The notes beneath the pieces were generated by a model that searched no databases, had not been told where the DNA came from, and was given only the letters and a program-made list of their open reading frames with translations. Of a DNA stretch of 63,028 nt, positions 16,931 to 26,437 are shown piece by piece. The translations under genes were made by a program, and so were the position numbers. Position 1 is the first letter of the stretch. Each line of letters begins with the position of its first letter. This stretch comes from Candidatus Paraprevotella stercoravium (GTDB taxonomy: Bacteria; Bacteroidota; Bacteroidia; Bacteroidales; Bacteroidaceae): the NCBI GenBank assembly GCA_944320795.1, contig CALUIU010000017.1:1-63028 (forward strand). The letters run 5' to 3'.

Positions 16931-19366
16931 ATGAAGTATATAGTTATTGGCGGTGTTGCCGGTGGAGCTACGGTTGCCGCACGATTGAGAAGAATGGACG
17001 AGCAGGCGGAAATCATTCTGCTGGAGCGTGGAGCCTATGTGTCGTATGCCAATTGTGGTCTGCCTTATTATATAGGTGGGGAGATTTCTGAGCGCGATCA
17101 TCTTTTCGTGCAGACGGTGAAAGGATTTCAGGACCGTTTTGCGATAGACATCCGTGTGCGTCAGGAGGCTGTGGAGATTCTGCGCGATCAGAAAGCCGTG
17201 CGCATCAAGAATCTGGAAACCGGTGCCGAGTACACCGAAAGCTATGACAAACTGGTGCTTTCGCCCGGAGCGGCTCCGATCCGTCCGAACCTCGAGGGCA
17301 TCAATCTGCCCAACATCTTCACGTTGCGCAATGTGCCCGATACCGATGCCATCAAGAACTATATTACCGCTAACCGTCCTCGCCGTGCCGTTGTCGTAGG
17401 CGGCGGATTCATCGGACTGGAGATGGCCGAGAACCTGCACCGCCAGGGACTGGAAGTGCACGTGGTGGAGATGGGGCGTCAGGTGATGGCTCCGATAGAC
17501 TATTCCATGGCTTCCATTGTGCACCATCACATGGTGGAGCAGGGCATTCACCTGCATCTGGAGCGTGGCGTCACCCGTTTTGCATCCTTAGCTTCCGGTG
17601 CACTGGAAGTGGTGCTTTCCGACGAGCGGAAAATCGAAACCGATATGGTGATTCTCAGCATCGGCGTGCGTCCCGAAACCACGCTGGCCAAGGATAGCGG
17701 ACTGGCTATCGGCGCTCTGGGAGGAATCTCGGTCAATGAATATATGCAGACTTCCGATCCGGACATTTATGCGTTGGGCGATGCCGTTGAGGTGGTTCAC
17801 GGTGTGACCGGCAAACCGGCACTGATTCCGCTGGCCGGCCCGGCCAACAAGCAGGGACGCATTGTGGCCGACAATATCGTGTATGGCAACGTGTCTGTCT
17901 ATTCCGGCACCATCGGAACTTCCATTGCTCAGGTGTTCGATCTGACGGTGGCCGCAGCCGGAGCCAATTCCAAGTTGCTCGATCGTGAAAAGATTCCTTA
18001 TCTCAGTTCGTTCACCCATTCGCAGTCGCATGCCGGCTACTATCCCGGTGCCGTATCCATGTCCGTAAAGATTCTCTTCTCGCCCGAAAACGGTCGTCTG
18101 CTGGGTGCCCAGATTGTGGGCTTCGACGGAGTGGACAAGCGCATCGAGATGCTGGCCCAGGTCATCCAGAATCAGGGAACCGTGGCCGATCTGATGGAGC
18201 TGGAGCATGCCTATGCCCCTCCTTATTCTTCCGCAAAAGATCCTGTAAACATGGCGGGTTTCGTGGCCGACAATATTCTGAAAAAGCGGGTGGAAACTAT
18301 TCTTTGGAGCGATGTGGCCTCTCTGCCGACCGATGCGGTAAAGATAGATGTGCGCACTCCGGCCGAGTATGAGCTGGGTACTATTCCGGGCTTTGTGAAC
18401 ATTCCCGTGGATGAGTTGCGCGGTCGTCTGGCAGAATTGCCGAAAGACCGTCTGATTGTCGTTACCTGTGCCATTGGTCTGCGCGGTTATCTGGCCTACC
18501 GGATTTTGAAGCAGCACGGTTTTACCAACGTAAAGAATCTTTCCGGAGGTTACAAGACCTGGAGTGCGGCCACCATGCCGCTCGGTCAGCCGGACTCGTC
18601 TTGCGGCAGCTGTTGCGGCGATGAGCCTTGCAGTACGAAAAATATTGTAGAAGTCAATGCCTGCGGACTGATGTGTCCCGGTCCGATTATGAAGCTCAAG
18701 AGCACTTACGAGCAGTTGGATAACGATGCCATGCTCTGCATCACCGCCACCGACCAGGCTTTTGCCAAGGACGTGCAGTCATGGTGCAAGATGACCGGAG
18801 CCGACCTGGTGTCGCTCGACAAGCAGGGCGGACAAGTCAAGGCATTGGTGCGCAAGCAGCAGCCTAAAGCCTGTGCTCCGGCACAGCAGGGCGGGGCGGA
18901 GAACAAGACCATCGTGGTGTTCAGCGACGATCTGGACAAGGCACTGGCATCGTTTGTCATTGCCAACGGAGCCGCCTCTACGGGTAAGAAAGTGTCCATG
19001 TTCTTCACCTTCTGGGGACTGAATATCATCAAGAAGAGTCAGAAGCCGGCAGTGGAAAAAGACATCTGGGGCCGTATGTTCTCTTGGATGCTACCTTCCG
19101 ACAGCAAGGCGCTGAAGCTGTCGCAGATGAACATGATGGGTATCGGCAGCAAGATGATGCGCTTCCTGATGAAGAAAAAGAAGATTGACAGTCTGGAGTC
19201 GCTCATTGCCCAGGCCCGTGAGCAGGGGGTGGAATTTATCGCCTGCACCATGAGTATGGATGTGATGGGTGTGAAGCAAGAAGAGCTGCTCGACGATGTG
19301 ACCCTTGGCGGTGTGGCTACTTATCTGGAGCGTACCGAGGAGGCCAATCTGAACCTGTTCATCTGA
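16931..19366 (+). CDS. CoA-disulfide-reductase-like flavoprotein fused to rhodanese, TusA and DsrE-like domains
   Basis: The 811-residue protein has four modules. Residues 1-445 form an FAD/NAD(P) disulfide reductase with GGVAGG (7-12), the single-cysteine active site SYANCGLPY (Cys42) typical of CoA-disulfide or persulfide reductases, a second dinucleotide motif VVGGGFIGLEMAE and a dimerisation domain. Residues about 455-545 form a rhodanese with Cys513 (VTCAIGLRGY). Then comes a Cys-rich linker (SSCGSCCGDEPC) and a TusA-like domain with GLMCPGP (Cys582). The last 150 or so residues are DsrE-like (FSDDLDKALASFVIANGAA). The chain could pass sulfane sulfur from persulfides to carriers in the cytoplasm. 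Exact substrate (CoA, glutathione-like thiol or polysulfide) is not readable. Confidence 0.92.
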   Translation: MKYIVIGGVAGGATVAARLRRMDEQAEIILLERGAYVSYANCGLPYYIGGEISERDHLFVQTVKGFQDRFAIDIRVRQEAVEILRDQKAVRIKNLETGAEYTESYDKLVLSPGAAPIRPNLEGINLPNIFTLRNVPDTDAIKNYITANRPRRAVVVGGGFIGLEMAENLHRQGLEVHVVEMGRQVMAPIDYSMASIVHHHMVEQGIHLHLERGVTRFASLASGALEVVLSDERKIETDMVILSIGVRPETTLAKDSGLAIGALGGISVNEYMQTSDPDIYALGDAVEVVHGVTGKPALIPLAGPANKQGRIVADNIVYGNVSVYSGTIGTSIAQVFDLTVAAAGANSKLLDREKIPYLSSFTHSQSHAGYYPGAVSMSVKILFSPENGRLLGAQIVGFDGVDKRIEMLAQVIQNQGTVADLMELEHAYAPPYSSAKDPVNMAGFVADNILKKRVETILWSDVASLPTDAVKIDVRTPAEYELGTIPGFVNIPVDELRGRLAELPKDRLIVVTCAIGLRGYLAYRILKQHGFTNVKNLSGGYKTWSAATMPLGQPDSSCGSCCGDEPCSTKNIVEVNACGLMCPGPIMKLKSTYEQLDNDAMLCITATDQAFAKDVQSWCKMTGADLVSLDKQGGQVKALVRKQQPKACAPAQQGGAENKTIVVFSDDLDKALASFVIANGAASTGKKVSMFFTFWGLNIIKKSQKPAVEKDIWGRMFSWMLPSDSKALKLSQMNMMGIGSKMMRFLMKKKKIDSLESLIAQAREQGVEFIACTMSMDVMGVKQEELLDDVTLGGVATYLERTEEANLNLFI

Positions 19367-19415
19367 TGGAGAATGGAAATGATTCATTAAAACAATAAGT
19401 TTTCGAAGTAAAAAT

Positions 19416-19465
19416 CACCTGTGGGAAAGATACTTTTAACTCATCTTTTCCACAGGTGTTTTTTT
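19416..19465 (+). terminator. Intrinsic terminator of the sulfur-handling flavoprotein gene
   Basis: CACCTGTGGAAA-type arms (CACCTGTGG at 19416-19424, CCACAGGTG at 19450-19458) form a stem of about 16 pairs, followed by seven T. It lies 50 bases after the stop codon. Confidence 0.9.
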
Positions 19466-19697
19466 GTAGATGCGGTCAGCTCTTAGGTGGATTGTATTTT
19501 TCATTTTGATCCGTTTGTTTGCTGAGAGTGCAGATTTTCAGATCAAGATACTAGGCGTCTTGAAATTTTAAATTCTCAAGAGGTTAAAAACATCTTATGT
19601 GGTTGGTAAATAGGTATTTATGTTTGATTTTTCTGTTTGTATTTTTAGTGTAACCAGTGAAAAAGGAAACAAAAAATACTCTATTTTAGGTGTTTTT

Positions 19698-19763
19698 CAA
19701 TTCGTCCTGACGATTTGAAAAAGTTGTCCCGACGATTTGTTTCAGTCGTCGGGACAACTTTTT
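19698..19763. repeat. Three-unit 22-bp tandem repeat with internal hairpin
   Basis: Three consecutive 22-base units share the core TYGTCCYGACGATTTG. The third unit is partly inverted, so that units two and three also form a perfect 18-bp hairpin (AAAAAGTTGTCCCGACGA, 19718-19735, with its complement at 19746-19763) ending in a T-run. The hairpin may act as a terminator for the convergent genes. A related array lies at 48891-48978. Confidence 0.7.
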
Positions 19764-19933
19764 TATGCCAAGGCTGATTCTTTTTGAAAGGGCCTCTTGT
19801 TTTTTTTGTATAAAAACTGCATATATGCGTTTTTTATACGGTTTTTAGATGTATGTTTATTCGTTATTTCTTCTGGAATACCATTCTTTAACGGCCGTAT
19901 ACACACCGGTTTTTCGTTTTGGGAACTATATGT

Positions 19934-20563
19934 TTATGGAATATGGATTCGGTCCTCGTCTGTTATCGGTCGTATCGGGCGGCATGGATTACCAACAGCC
20001 AGCATTCGGGGTGGGATGGATTTGGTCACCACACTTCCGGCACCGATGACAGCCCCTTCGCCGATCTCCACACCGGGCAGGATGACTACATTGGCAGCGA
20101 TCCAGGCATGGTTTCCGATCTTTATGGGGCGGGCCGCCATCAGTCCTTCCTGGCGCTGATTTTCCTGCAAGGCATGGGTTATGGTAATCAGCGAGCAGTT
20201 GGGGCCTATCATGACATGATCTCCAATCGTCACTTCGGCTTCATCCAGAATGCTCAGATTGAAATTCCCGACGAAGTGATCTCCAATCCGGATATTAAAT
20301 CCGAAGTCGCAGCGGAAAGGACTGTGAATCACACTGTCTTTACCGAACTTTCCGAGCAGGTTCTGGAAAGCCTGCCGGCGTTCCTCTTTGCGGGATGGGC
20401 GCATATTGTTGATGTCGAAACAGGCATCGGCACAGCGGGTCAGCATGTCGCTGACCTCCGGTGAGTCGGCTGCCGCGGCACTGACCCATTGTCCGGCGCG
20501 CAGCATATCCAGTATTTCGTCAATAGACGAACTGGAAGTTTCTTTATTTGTGGTTGGTATCAT
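19934..20563 (-). CDS. Maltose/galactoside O-acetyltransferase-like hexapeptide acetyltransferase
   Basis: The 209-residue protein has an N-terminal helical MAT-type segment (EILDMLRAGQWVSAAAADSPEV) and then left-handed beta-helix repeats: FRCDFGFNIRIGDHFVGNFNLSILDEAEVTIGDH is followed by IKIGNHAWIAANVVILPGV and VIGAGSVVTKSIPP. The catalytic His in the TITHALQ segment and the GNPC-R-IRPI ending are typical. It would transfer acetyl from acetyl-CoA to a sugar hydroxyl in the cytoplasm. Acceptor identity is unknown. It has an unusual Ser-rich N-terminus. The antiporter gene ends 34 bases upstream on the same strand. Confidence 0.9.
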   Translation of the reverse strand: MIPTTNKETSSSSIDEILDMLRAGQWVSAAAADSPEVSDMLTRCADACFDINNMRPSRKEERRQAFQNLLGKFGKDSVIHSPFRCDFGFNIRIGDHFVGNFNLSILDEAEVTIGDHVMIGPNCSLITITHALQENQRQEGLMAARPIKIGNHAWIAANVVILPGVEIGEGAVIGAGSVVTKSIPPRMLAVGNPCRPIRPITDEDRIHIP

Positions 20564-20596
20564 ATTAGTCTGTCGTACTTTTCTATTTCCTCCCTC

Positions 20597-22738
20597 TTAC
20601 TTCTTCGGCTTTTCCTGTTTCTTTTTATGAATCATCCAGCGGAACAGAGAAGCGGGGATGGTATGGCTGAACGAGTTCACCTCGTCAATCCGCTTGTTGA
20701 TGCTCTCCATGTGCTTCTCGGCATCCTTGTCCGACAAGATACCCTCGTAGGTCAGTTGGTTTACGGTGCGCCGTTCGTCACTCAGCAGCATACGGATAGA
20801 CTTTTGGGTGAGCGCATGATGATATGCACGCGGGAACTCCTGCGCCAGCTTCTGAATCACTTCGTTCATCTTGTTGATGTTCTCCGTAATCTCCTCTTTC
20901 AGTTGGGCCAACAGGCGTTTCTGTTCTTCGGAAACCAGGTCCGATGAGGCCAGATCATCCAGGAATTTCAGATCCTCGCGTTGCAGGATGATGAAACCGC
21001 GGCCCAAATCATAGATGATCATGATGCGTTCGCGGAAGTAGAAGCTGATCCAGTCGCGCATGAATCCCAGACTGCGCAGGTAATGCAACAAGGCGGCCTG
21101 CTCGCAGAAGTTGAAGATAGACTGGCGGAAGCTCAGGGCATATTCGCCGTCGTGGTCATACATCTCGTCGAGCGAAGCCATCAGGCGCACGAACGAATCT
21201 TTCGAAATAATACCTTCTTGATAGATCATGCGGCAACTGGATTTCTCCTTGTCCAGCACACGCAGACGGATTTCTGCCAAAAAGTCCTTGGAGCGAGGAT
21301 CTTTTACCGGCTCTTCCGGCATTTCGGGCAGATAGTTACGCACATGATCCCAGTTGGCATCCGCCAGCTGTTCGCGCGTGGTCAGTTTGTTGAAATACTT
21401 CTCCGAACTCTCGTAGATGTGTTCCTGAATGCGGTATTCCATCTGGCAACGCGCTGTTGACACATGGATCAGTCCCAGGCGTTTGAGCAGCCAGCGCATG
21501 GTCGTAGCGTTGACCGACAGGGTGAGCGTTACAATTCCCGCCGTGAAGAACAGCACCTGTTTGCGGATCTCTTCCGGAATTTCCGGAGTGTAGGACACCA
21601 TTAGAGCCAGCGTCATACCCAAAGCACCGCGCAGTCCGCCCCACGTCAGAATCACCGACTCGCGTTTGGTCAGTCCGTAACCCAAATGCTTCATCAGCGG
21701 ATACAGCATCATGATCATGACAAAACGGATCAGATTCAGTCCGATATACAACAGAATCAGAATACCGATATTGGTCCAGGTCACATCCACCTTTTCGGCA
21801 ATGACGATACCCACAATGATAAACACCAGAGTATTGGCGATATGGGCCAGCAGTTCCCAGAACTTTTCCATAAACTCATTGACCTGCGGCTTCAGACGTG
21901 GGCGACCTTTGTAGGAGATGGTCAGACCGAAAGCCACCAGGGCAATCACTCCCGATACACCCAGATAGAACTGTGACAGGATAAAGGTGGTATAGGCCGC
22001 CAGAATGATCACACTGTTCTGAATCACCTCTTCGGAATTGATGCGGGTGATGAACCACAGGGCGGCCCGTGCCAGAATGAAGCCCAGCAAGGCACCGCCG
22101 GCTACAACTATTGTGAACTCCGCCAGAGGAGACGCACCGGACTGCATGCCGCCCACATAGGCGCCGAAAAACAGCATGAAGCACACGATACCCGTTCCGT
22201 CGTTCAGCAGCGACTCGCCGTCCACCAGAGTGGAAAACCGCTTGCTGGTGTTCAGTTCGTGCAGTAAGGCCACTACGGCCACCGGGTCGGTGGCACTGAT
22301 CAGGGCACCGAACATCAGCGCGAACGACCACGACCACGAAGCATATTCCGGAGCAATCCAGCGGAAGCCCATCACCAGAGCGGCGGTGAGCAGCATGCCG
22401 ATAATCAGTCCCGGACCGGCCAGCAGCGTGGCGTTCGACAGCGTTTTCTTGAAGATGTGCATATTCATTTCATAAGCCGCATCGAAAATCAGGATGGGCA
22501 GAAACACATACAGAATGAAGTCGGGGTTCATGTCGCCCACCGATTGTATGGTCTGGCTGATCTTGGGCAGTGTGGCAAAGCAGTCAAAGCGTTCCAGCAC
22601 ACCGATGAGCAGACCGAAGGCAAAGAGTCCCACGGTATAAGGGATATTCCGCGGTTGCAGTATTGATTTCAGAATAGCTCCGATCATGAGTCCGCTCACG
22701 GCCAGAAGCAGGGGAGAGAGTAGGTTAAATTCTTCCAT
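20597..22738 (-). CDS. CPA1-family Na+/H+ antiporter with long cytosolic tail
   Basis: The product is 713 residues from the ATG at 22738 (MEEFNLLSPLLLAVSGLMIG...). An in-frame ATG at 22870 is excluded because the glnN terminator lies inside that extension. About twelve membrane helices fill residues 1-420, with ALMFGALISATDPVAVVALL carrying the ion-binding Asp of NhaP/NHE exchangers, GESLLNDGTGIV, and TWGGLRGALGMTLAL. The last 290 residues are soluble, helical and charged, probably regulatory. It would exchange Na+ or K+ for H+ in the inner membrane. Confidence 0.92.
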   Translation of the reverse strand: MEEFNLLSPLLLAVSGLMIGAILKSILQPRNIPYTVGLFAFGLLIGVLERFDCFATLPKISQTIQSVGDMNPDFILYVFLPILIFDAAYEMNMHIFKKTLSNATLLAGPGLIIGMLLTAALVMGFRWIAPEYASWSWSFALMFGALISATDPVAVVALLHELNTSKRFSTLVDGESLLNDGTGIVCFMLFFGAYVGGMQSGASPLAEFTIVVAGGALLGFILARAALWFITRINSEEVIQNSVIILAAYTTFILSQFYLGVSGVIALVAFGLTISYKGRPRLKPQVNEFMEKFWELLAHIANTLVFIIVGIVIAEKVDVTWTNIGILILLYIGLNLIRFVMIMMLYPLMKHLGYGLTKRESVILTWGGLRGALGMTLALMVSYTPEIPEEIRKQVLFFTAGIVTLTLSVNATTMRWLLKRLGLIHVSTARCQMEYRIQEHIYESSEKYFNKLTTREQLADANWDHVRNYLPEMPEEPVKDPRSKDFLAEIRLRVLDKEKSSCRMIYQEGIISKDSFVRLMASLDEMYDHDGEYALSFRQSIFNFCEQAALLHYLRSLGFMRDWISFYFRERIMIIYDLGRGFIILQREDLKFLDDLASSDLVSEEQKRLLAQLKEEITENINKMNEVIQKLAQEFPRAYHHALTQKSIRMLLSDERRTVNQLTYEGILSDKDAEKHMESINKRIDEVNSFSHTIPASLFRWMIHKKKQEKPKK

Positions 22739-22814
22739 AACAGATTTAATCTTTAAAAAACTTTGGCTACTAAGGTCGCGATAAATGTTGATATATGCAA
22801 GGTAATTTAATAAA

Positions 22815-22866
22815 AAATAAAAAAATGACATCCGCCGGATTCTGATCTCCGGCAAGATGCCATTTC
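22815..22866 (-). terminator. Terminator downstream of glnN
   Basis: On the minus strand, AATGGCATC then TGCCGGA pair with TCCGGC and GATGTCATT around a short loop, with a small internal irregularity. A long T-rich tract follows. It lies about 60 bases after the glnN stop and terminates the dapF-dapL-glnN operon. Confidence 0.75.
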
Positions 22867-22924
22867 CCATTAATCATCAATGAAACAAAAGTCGCTTTTG
22901 TTTGCTTTTCCTATGAATTGATAT

Positions 22925-25111
22925 TTATCTGATGAACAGTAATTCGCGGTATTTCGGCAGTGTCCACATCTGGTCGTCTACAATCAGTTCCAGTTTGTCG
23001 ATGTGGTAACGGATTTCGTCCAGAGCAGGCACTACGGTGTCGTGGTAGGCGATAGCCTTCTCACGCTCGCTGGTGATCTTGTTGGCCACCTTGCGCGCTT
23101 CGATCATGCTGTCCACATGTTCCTTAATAAAGGCCGTGTGCTTTGAAATCTCTTCAATCAGTTCCAGATTCTTTCCGCAGAGTTCTTCGGCCTTGTCTGC
23201 TGCAAACAACTGGCGCATCTTGAACACATTGTCAATCAGTTCGCTCTGATATTTGGTGGCAACCGGTACAATATGATTCATGGCCAGATCGCCCAATACG
23301 CGGGCCTCGATCTGAATCTTCTTGGTGTAGGTTTCCCATTTCACCTCGTTGCGGGCCTCCAGTTCCTTGCGAGTCATCACGCCGGTTTTTTCAAACATTG
23401 CCACACTGCTTTCAGACAGATAGTTGTCGAAGATGAGCGGCACACTGGTTTCGCAGTCCAGTCCGCGGCGCGCTGCCTCTGCCTTCCACTCGTCGCTGTA
23501 TCCGTTTCCGTCGAAGTGGATCGGTTTGCAGATCTTGATATACTTGCGGATTACGGACAGAATGGCCGAAGTCTGCTCCTCTCCCTTGGCTATACGGCTG
23601 TCCACTTCCTGCTTGAATTCGGTGAGCTGTTCGGCCACGGCCGTGTTCAACGCAATCATCGCGCTGCCGCAGTTGGCTTCAGAACCCACGGCACGGAACT
23701 CAAAGCGGTTGCCGGTAAAGGCGAACGGAGAGGTACGGTTGCGGTCGGTATTGTCGATCATCAGTTCCGGAATCTGTGGAATATCGAGTTTCATGCCCTG
23801 TTTGCCGCTCAGAATCAAAGCATCCTGATCACTTTCCTCGATGTGGGTCAGCAAATCGGACAGCTGTTTGCCCAAGAAGCTGGAGATGATGGCTGGAGGT
23901 GCCTCGTTGGCGCCCAGACGGTGGGCGTTGGTAGCACTCGAGATGGAAGCCTTGATCAGTCCGTTATGACGGTAAACGGCCATCAGGGTGTTCACCACGA
24001 AGGTGACAAAGCGCAGGTTGTCGGCCGGAGTCTTTCCCGGAGCCATGAGCAGCACGCCGGTGTCAGTACCCAAGGACCAGTTGTTGTGCTTTCCGCTTCC
24101 GTTCACGCCCTTGAACGGCTTTTCGTGCAGCAGCACGCGGAATCCGTGGTTACGGGCTATTTTGCGCATGAGTGACATGATCAGCATATTGTGGTCGTTG
24201 GCCAGATTACATTCCTCGTAAATCGGAGCTAATTCGAACTGGTTCGGGGCAACCTCGTTGTGTCGGGTCTTGACCGGGATACCCAGTTTCAGCGCCTCAA
24301 TTTCCAGTTCTTTCATAAAGGCGGCCACGCGGGTAGGGATGGCACCGAAGTAGTGGTCCTCCAGCTGCTGGTTCTTGGCAGAGTCATGTCCCATCAGGGT
24401 GCGTCCGGTGAGCAGCAGGTCGGGACGGGCGGCATACAGCCCTTCGTCTACCAGAAAGTATTCCTGCTCCCAGCCCAGATAAGTGATTACCTTTTTCACT
24501 TCCGGATCAAAGTAATGGCACACGTCGGTTGCCGCCTTGTTTACGGCACGCAGGGCCTTGAGCAACGGGGCCTTATAGTCCAGTGACTCGCCGGTGTAGG
24601 CAATGAAGATGGTCGGGATACACAGCGTGTCGTCTACGATGAATGCCGGAGATGAAGGGTCCCAGGCCGAATATCCGCGTGCTTCGAAGGTGTTGCGGAT
24701 ACCGCCGTTCGGGAAGGAAGAAGCGTCCGGTTCCTGCTGTACCAGCAGTTTTCCGCTGAACTCCTCGATCATACCTCCCTTACCGTCGTGCTCCACAAAA
24801 GAGTCATGCTTCTCGGCTGTGCCTTCGGTCAGTGGGGCAAACCAGTGTGTGTAGTGGGTTACGTGCATTTCCGTAGCCCATTTTTTCATACCTTCGGCCA
24901 CGGCGTCGGCAATGCTGCGGTCCAGCGGGCTGCCGTTGTCAATCACGTCAATCAGTTTGCGGTAAACCGGTTCGGAAAGATATTTGAACATCTTTTCCTT
25001 GTTGAACACATATTTGCCGAAATATTCCGAAGGTCTTTCGGCGGGAACCTCTACGTGGGCCGGTTTCTTGAGAAACGCGCTTTCCACCACTCTGAATCTC
25101 AGTGTAGACAT
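22925..25111 (-). CDS. glnN: Glutamine synthetase, type III
   Basis: At 728 residues this is the long GSIII form that is standard in Bacteroides. The N-terminal GSIII domain has THYTHWFAPLTEGTAEKHDSF. The catalytic domain shows GGIRNTFEARGYSAWDPSSPAF, the metal-binding EVAPNQFELAPIYEECNLA with the following HNMLIM, the Gly-rich KGVNGSGKHNNWSLGTD and NRTSPFAFTGNRFEFR. A helical C-terminal extension of about 150 residues follows. It condenses ammonia with glutamate using ATP in the cytoplasm. It is third in an operon behind dapF and dapL (49-base gap to dapL) and close to the gltBD-asnB operon. Confidence 0.97.
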   Translation of the reverse strand: MSTLRFRVVESAFLKKPAHVEVPAERPSEYFGKYVFNKEKMFKYLSEPVYRKLIDVIDNGSPLDRSIADAVAEGMKKWATEMHVTHYTHWFAPLTEGTAEKHDSFVEHDGKGGMIEEFSGKLLVQQEPDASSFPNGGIRNTFEARGYSAWDPSSPAFIVDDTLCIPTIFIAYTGESLDYKAPLLKALRAVNKAATDVCHYFDPEVKKVITYLGWEQEYFLVDEGLYAARPDLLLTGRTLMGHDSAKNQQLEDHYFGAIPTRVAAFMKELEIEALKLGIPVKTRHNEVAPNQFELAPIYEECNLANDHNMLIMSLMRKIARNHGFRVLLHEKPFKGVNGSGKHNNWSLGTDTGVLLMAPGKTPADNLRFVTFVVNTLMAVYRHNGLIKASISSATNAHRLGANEAPPAIISSFLGKQLSDLLTHIEESDQDALILSGKQGMKLDIPQIPELMIDNTDRNRTSPFAFTGNRFEFRAVGSEANCGSAMIALNTAVAEQLTEFKQEVDSRIAKGEEQTSAILSVIRKYIKICKPIHFDGNGYSDEWKAEAARRGLDCETSVPLIFDNYLSESSVAMFEKTGVMTRKELEARNEVKWETYTKKIQIEARVLGDLAMNHIVPVATKYQSELIDNVFKMRQLFAADKAEELCGKNLELIEEISKHTAFIKEHVDSMIEARKVANKITSEREKAIAYHDTVVPALDEIRYHIDKLELIVDDQMWTLPKYRELLFIR

Positions 25112-25160
25112 AGTGAATCTTGTGTTATGGTTGTTGTTTTCGTTTTGTGATTTCCTTTTT

Positions 25161-26390
25161 TCAAATTCTGTTCTTGATGCGCTTCATGGCTTCGATGCAG
25201 TCCTCCCGGTTGCCAAAGGCGGTAAGGCGCAGATAACCTTCTCCGCTGGGGCCAAAGCCTGATCCCGGAGTGCCCACTACATGAGCCTGATGCAGCAGCC
25301 GGTCGAAGAACTCCCAGGAAGTGACGCCCTGCGGTGTCTGGAGCCACAGATAAGGCGAATTGACTCCTCCGTAAACGGTCAGCCCGGCTTCGGTCAGTCC
25401 TTCGCGCATGATGCGGGCATTCTCCAGATAGAAGTCGATGGTGGCCTTCACCTGCTGTTTGCCTTCCGGACTGTAGACAGCCTCGGCGGCGCGCTGGGTG
25501 ATGTAGCTGGTGCCGTTGAACTTGGTACACTGGCGCCGGTTCCAGATCGGGTTCAGCTTTTCTCTCCGTCCGTCTTGGGTGCGTCCGCAAACATCCTGCG
25601 GCACCACGGTGTATCCGCAGCGTACCCCCGTAAATCCGGCGGTCTTGGAGAAACTTCGGAACTCGATGGCACATTGGCGCGCTCCCTCGATTTCATAGAT
25701 GGAGTGGGGCACTTCCTCTTCGCGGATAAACGCCTCGTAGGCGGCATCAAACAGGATGAGGCAGTCGTGCTCCAAAGCATAGTCCACCCACCGTTTCAGC
25801 TGTTTGCGGGTCAGTGCCGTACCGGTGGGATTGTTGGGGCTGCACAGGTAAATCAGGTCTACCGGCTGCTCCGGCAGTTCCGGCACAAACCGGTTTTCTG
25901 CGGTGCAGGGCATGTAGGTGATACGGCTCCACCGTCCCTGTTCGTCCAGTGTTCCGGCTCTTCCGGCCATGACATTGCTGTCGATATATACCGGATAGAT
26001 CGGATCTGTGACGCATACCCGATTGTCGGTGTGCAGGATGTCACCGATGTTGCCCGTATCGCTTTTGGCTCCGTCGCTGACAAATATTTCAGAAGCATCG
26101 ATATGGATGCCATATGGTTCAAAGTCGTTGCGGATGATCGCCTCGATCAGGAAGTCATATCCCCGTTCCGGTCCGTATCCGCGGAAAGTAGCACTGTCGG
26201 CCATCTCATCCACGGCGCGATGCATGGCCTGAATGCAGGCTTCGGGCAGTGGACGGGTCACATCTCCGATACCCAGTCGGATGAGTTGGGTTTCTGGATG
26301 TTCCTCTTTGAAGGTGTTTACTTTGCGGGCAATCTCCGAGAACAGATAGCTTCCCGGTAATTCCAAAAAATGATCATTGATGCGTAGCAT
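25161..26390 (-). CDS. dapL: LL-diaminopimelate aminotransferase
   Basis: The 409-residue PLP-dependent fold-type I aminotransferase starts [24 protein letters not shown], the DapL N-terminus. Key segments are [14 protein letters not shown], the [14 protein letters not shown] motif, [10 protein letters not shown] with its PLP-binding Asp/Tyr, and [15 protein letters not shown] with the PLP lysine. It converts tetrahydrodipicolinate directly to LL-diaminopimelate using glutamate, bypassing the succinylase and acetylase routes. The adjoining dapF supplies the next step, and the glutamate requirement fits cotranscription with glnN. Confidence 0.97.
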   Translation of the reverse strand: MLRINDHFLELPGSYLFSEIARKVNTFKEEHPETQLIRLGIGDVTRPLPEACIQAMHRAVDEMADSATFRGYGPERGYDFLIEAIIRNDFEPYGIHIDASEIFVSDGAKSDTGNIGDILHTDNRVCVTDPIYPVYIDSNVMAGRAGTLDEQGRWSRITYMPCTAENRFVPELPEQPVDLIYLCSPNNPTGTALTRKQLKRWVDYALEHDCLILFDAAYEAFIREEEVPHSIYEIEGARQCAIEFRSFSKTAGFTGVRCGYTVVPQDVCGRTQDGRREKLNPIWNRRQCTKFNGTSYITQRAAEAVYSPEGKQQVKATIDFYLENARIMREGLTEAGLTVYGGVNSPYLWLQTPQGVTSWEFFDRLLHQAHVVGTPGSGFGPSGEGYLRLTAFGNREDCIEAMKRIKNRI

Positions 26391-26437
26391 AATTTTTGCT
26401 TTATATATTAGGTAATGTGTTTGCGTTGTTGTTATCC

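Larger units (their letters stand above)
19367..19933. other. Intergenic region with terminator and tandem repeat array
   Basis: The 567 bases between the converging flavoprotein and acetyltransferase genes hold a terminator (19416-19465) and a three-unit 22-bp repeat array (19698-19763). The rest is A+T-rich without recognisable genes. Short open frames near the right end are antisense to the acetyltransferase and are not supported. Confidence 0.6.
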
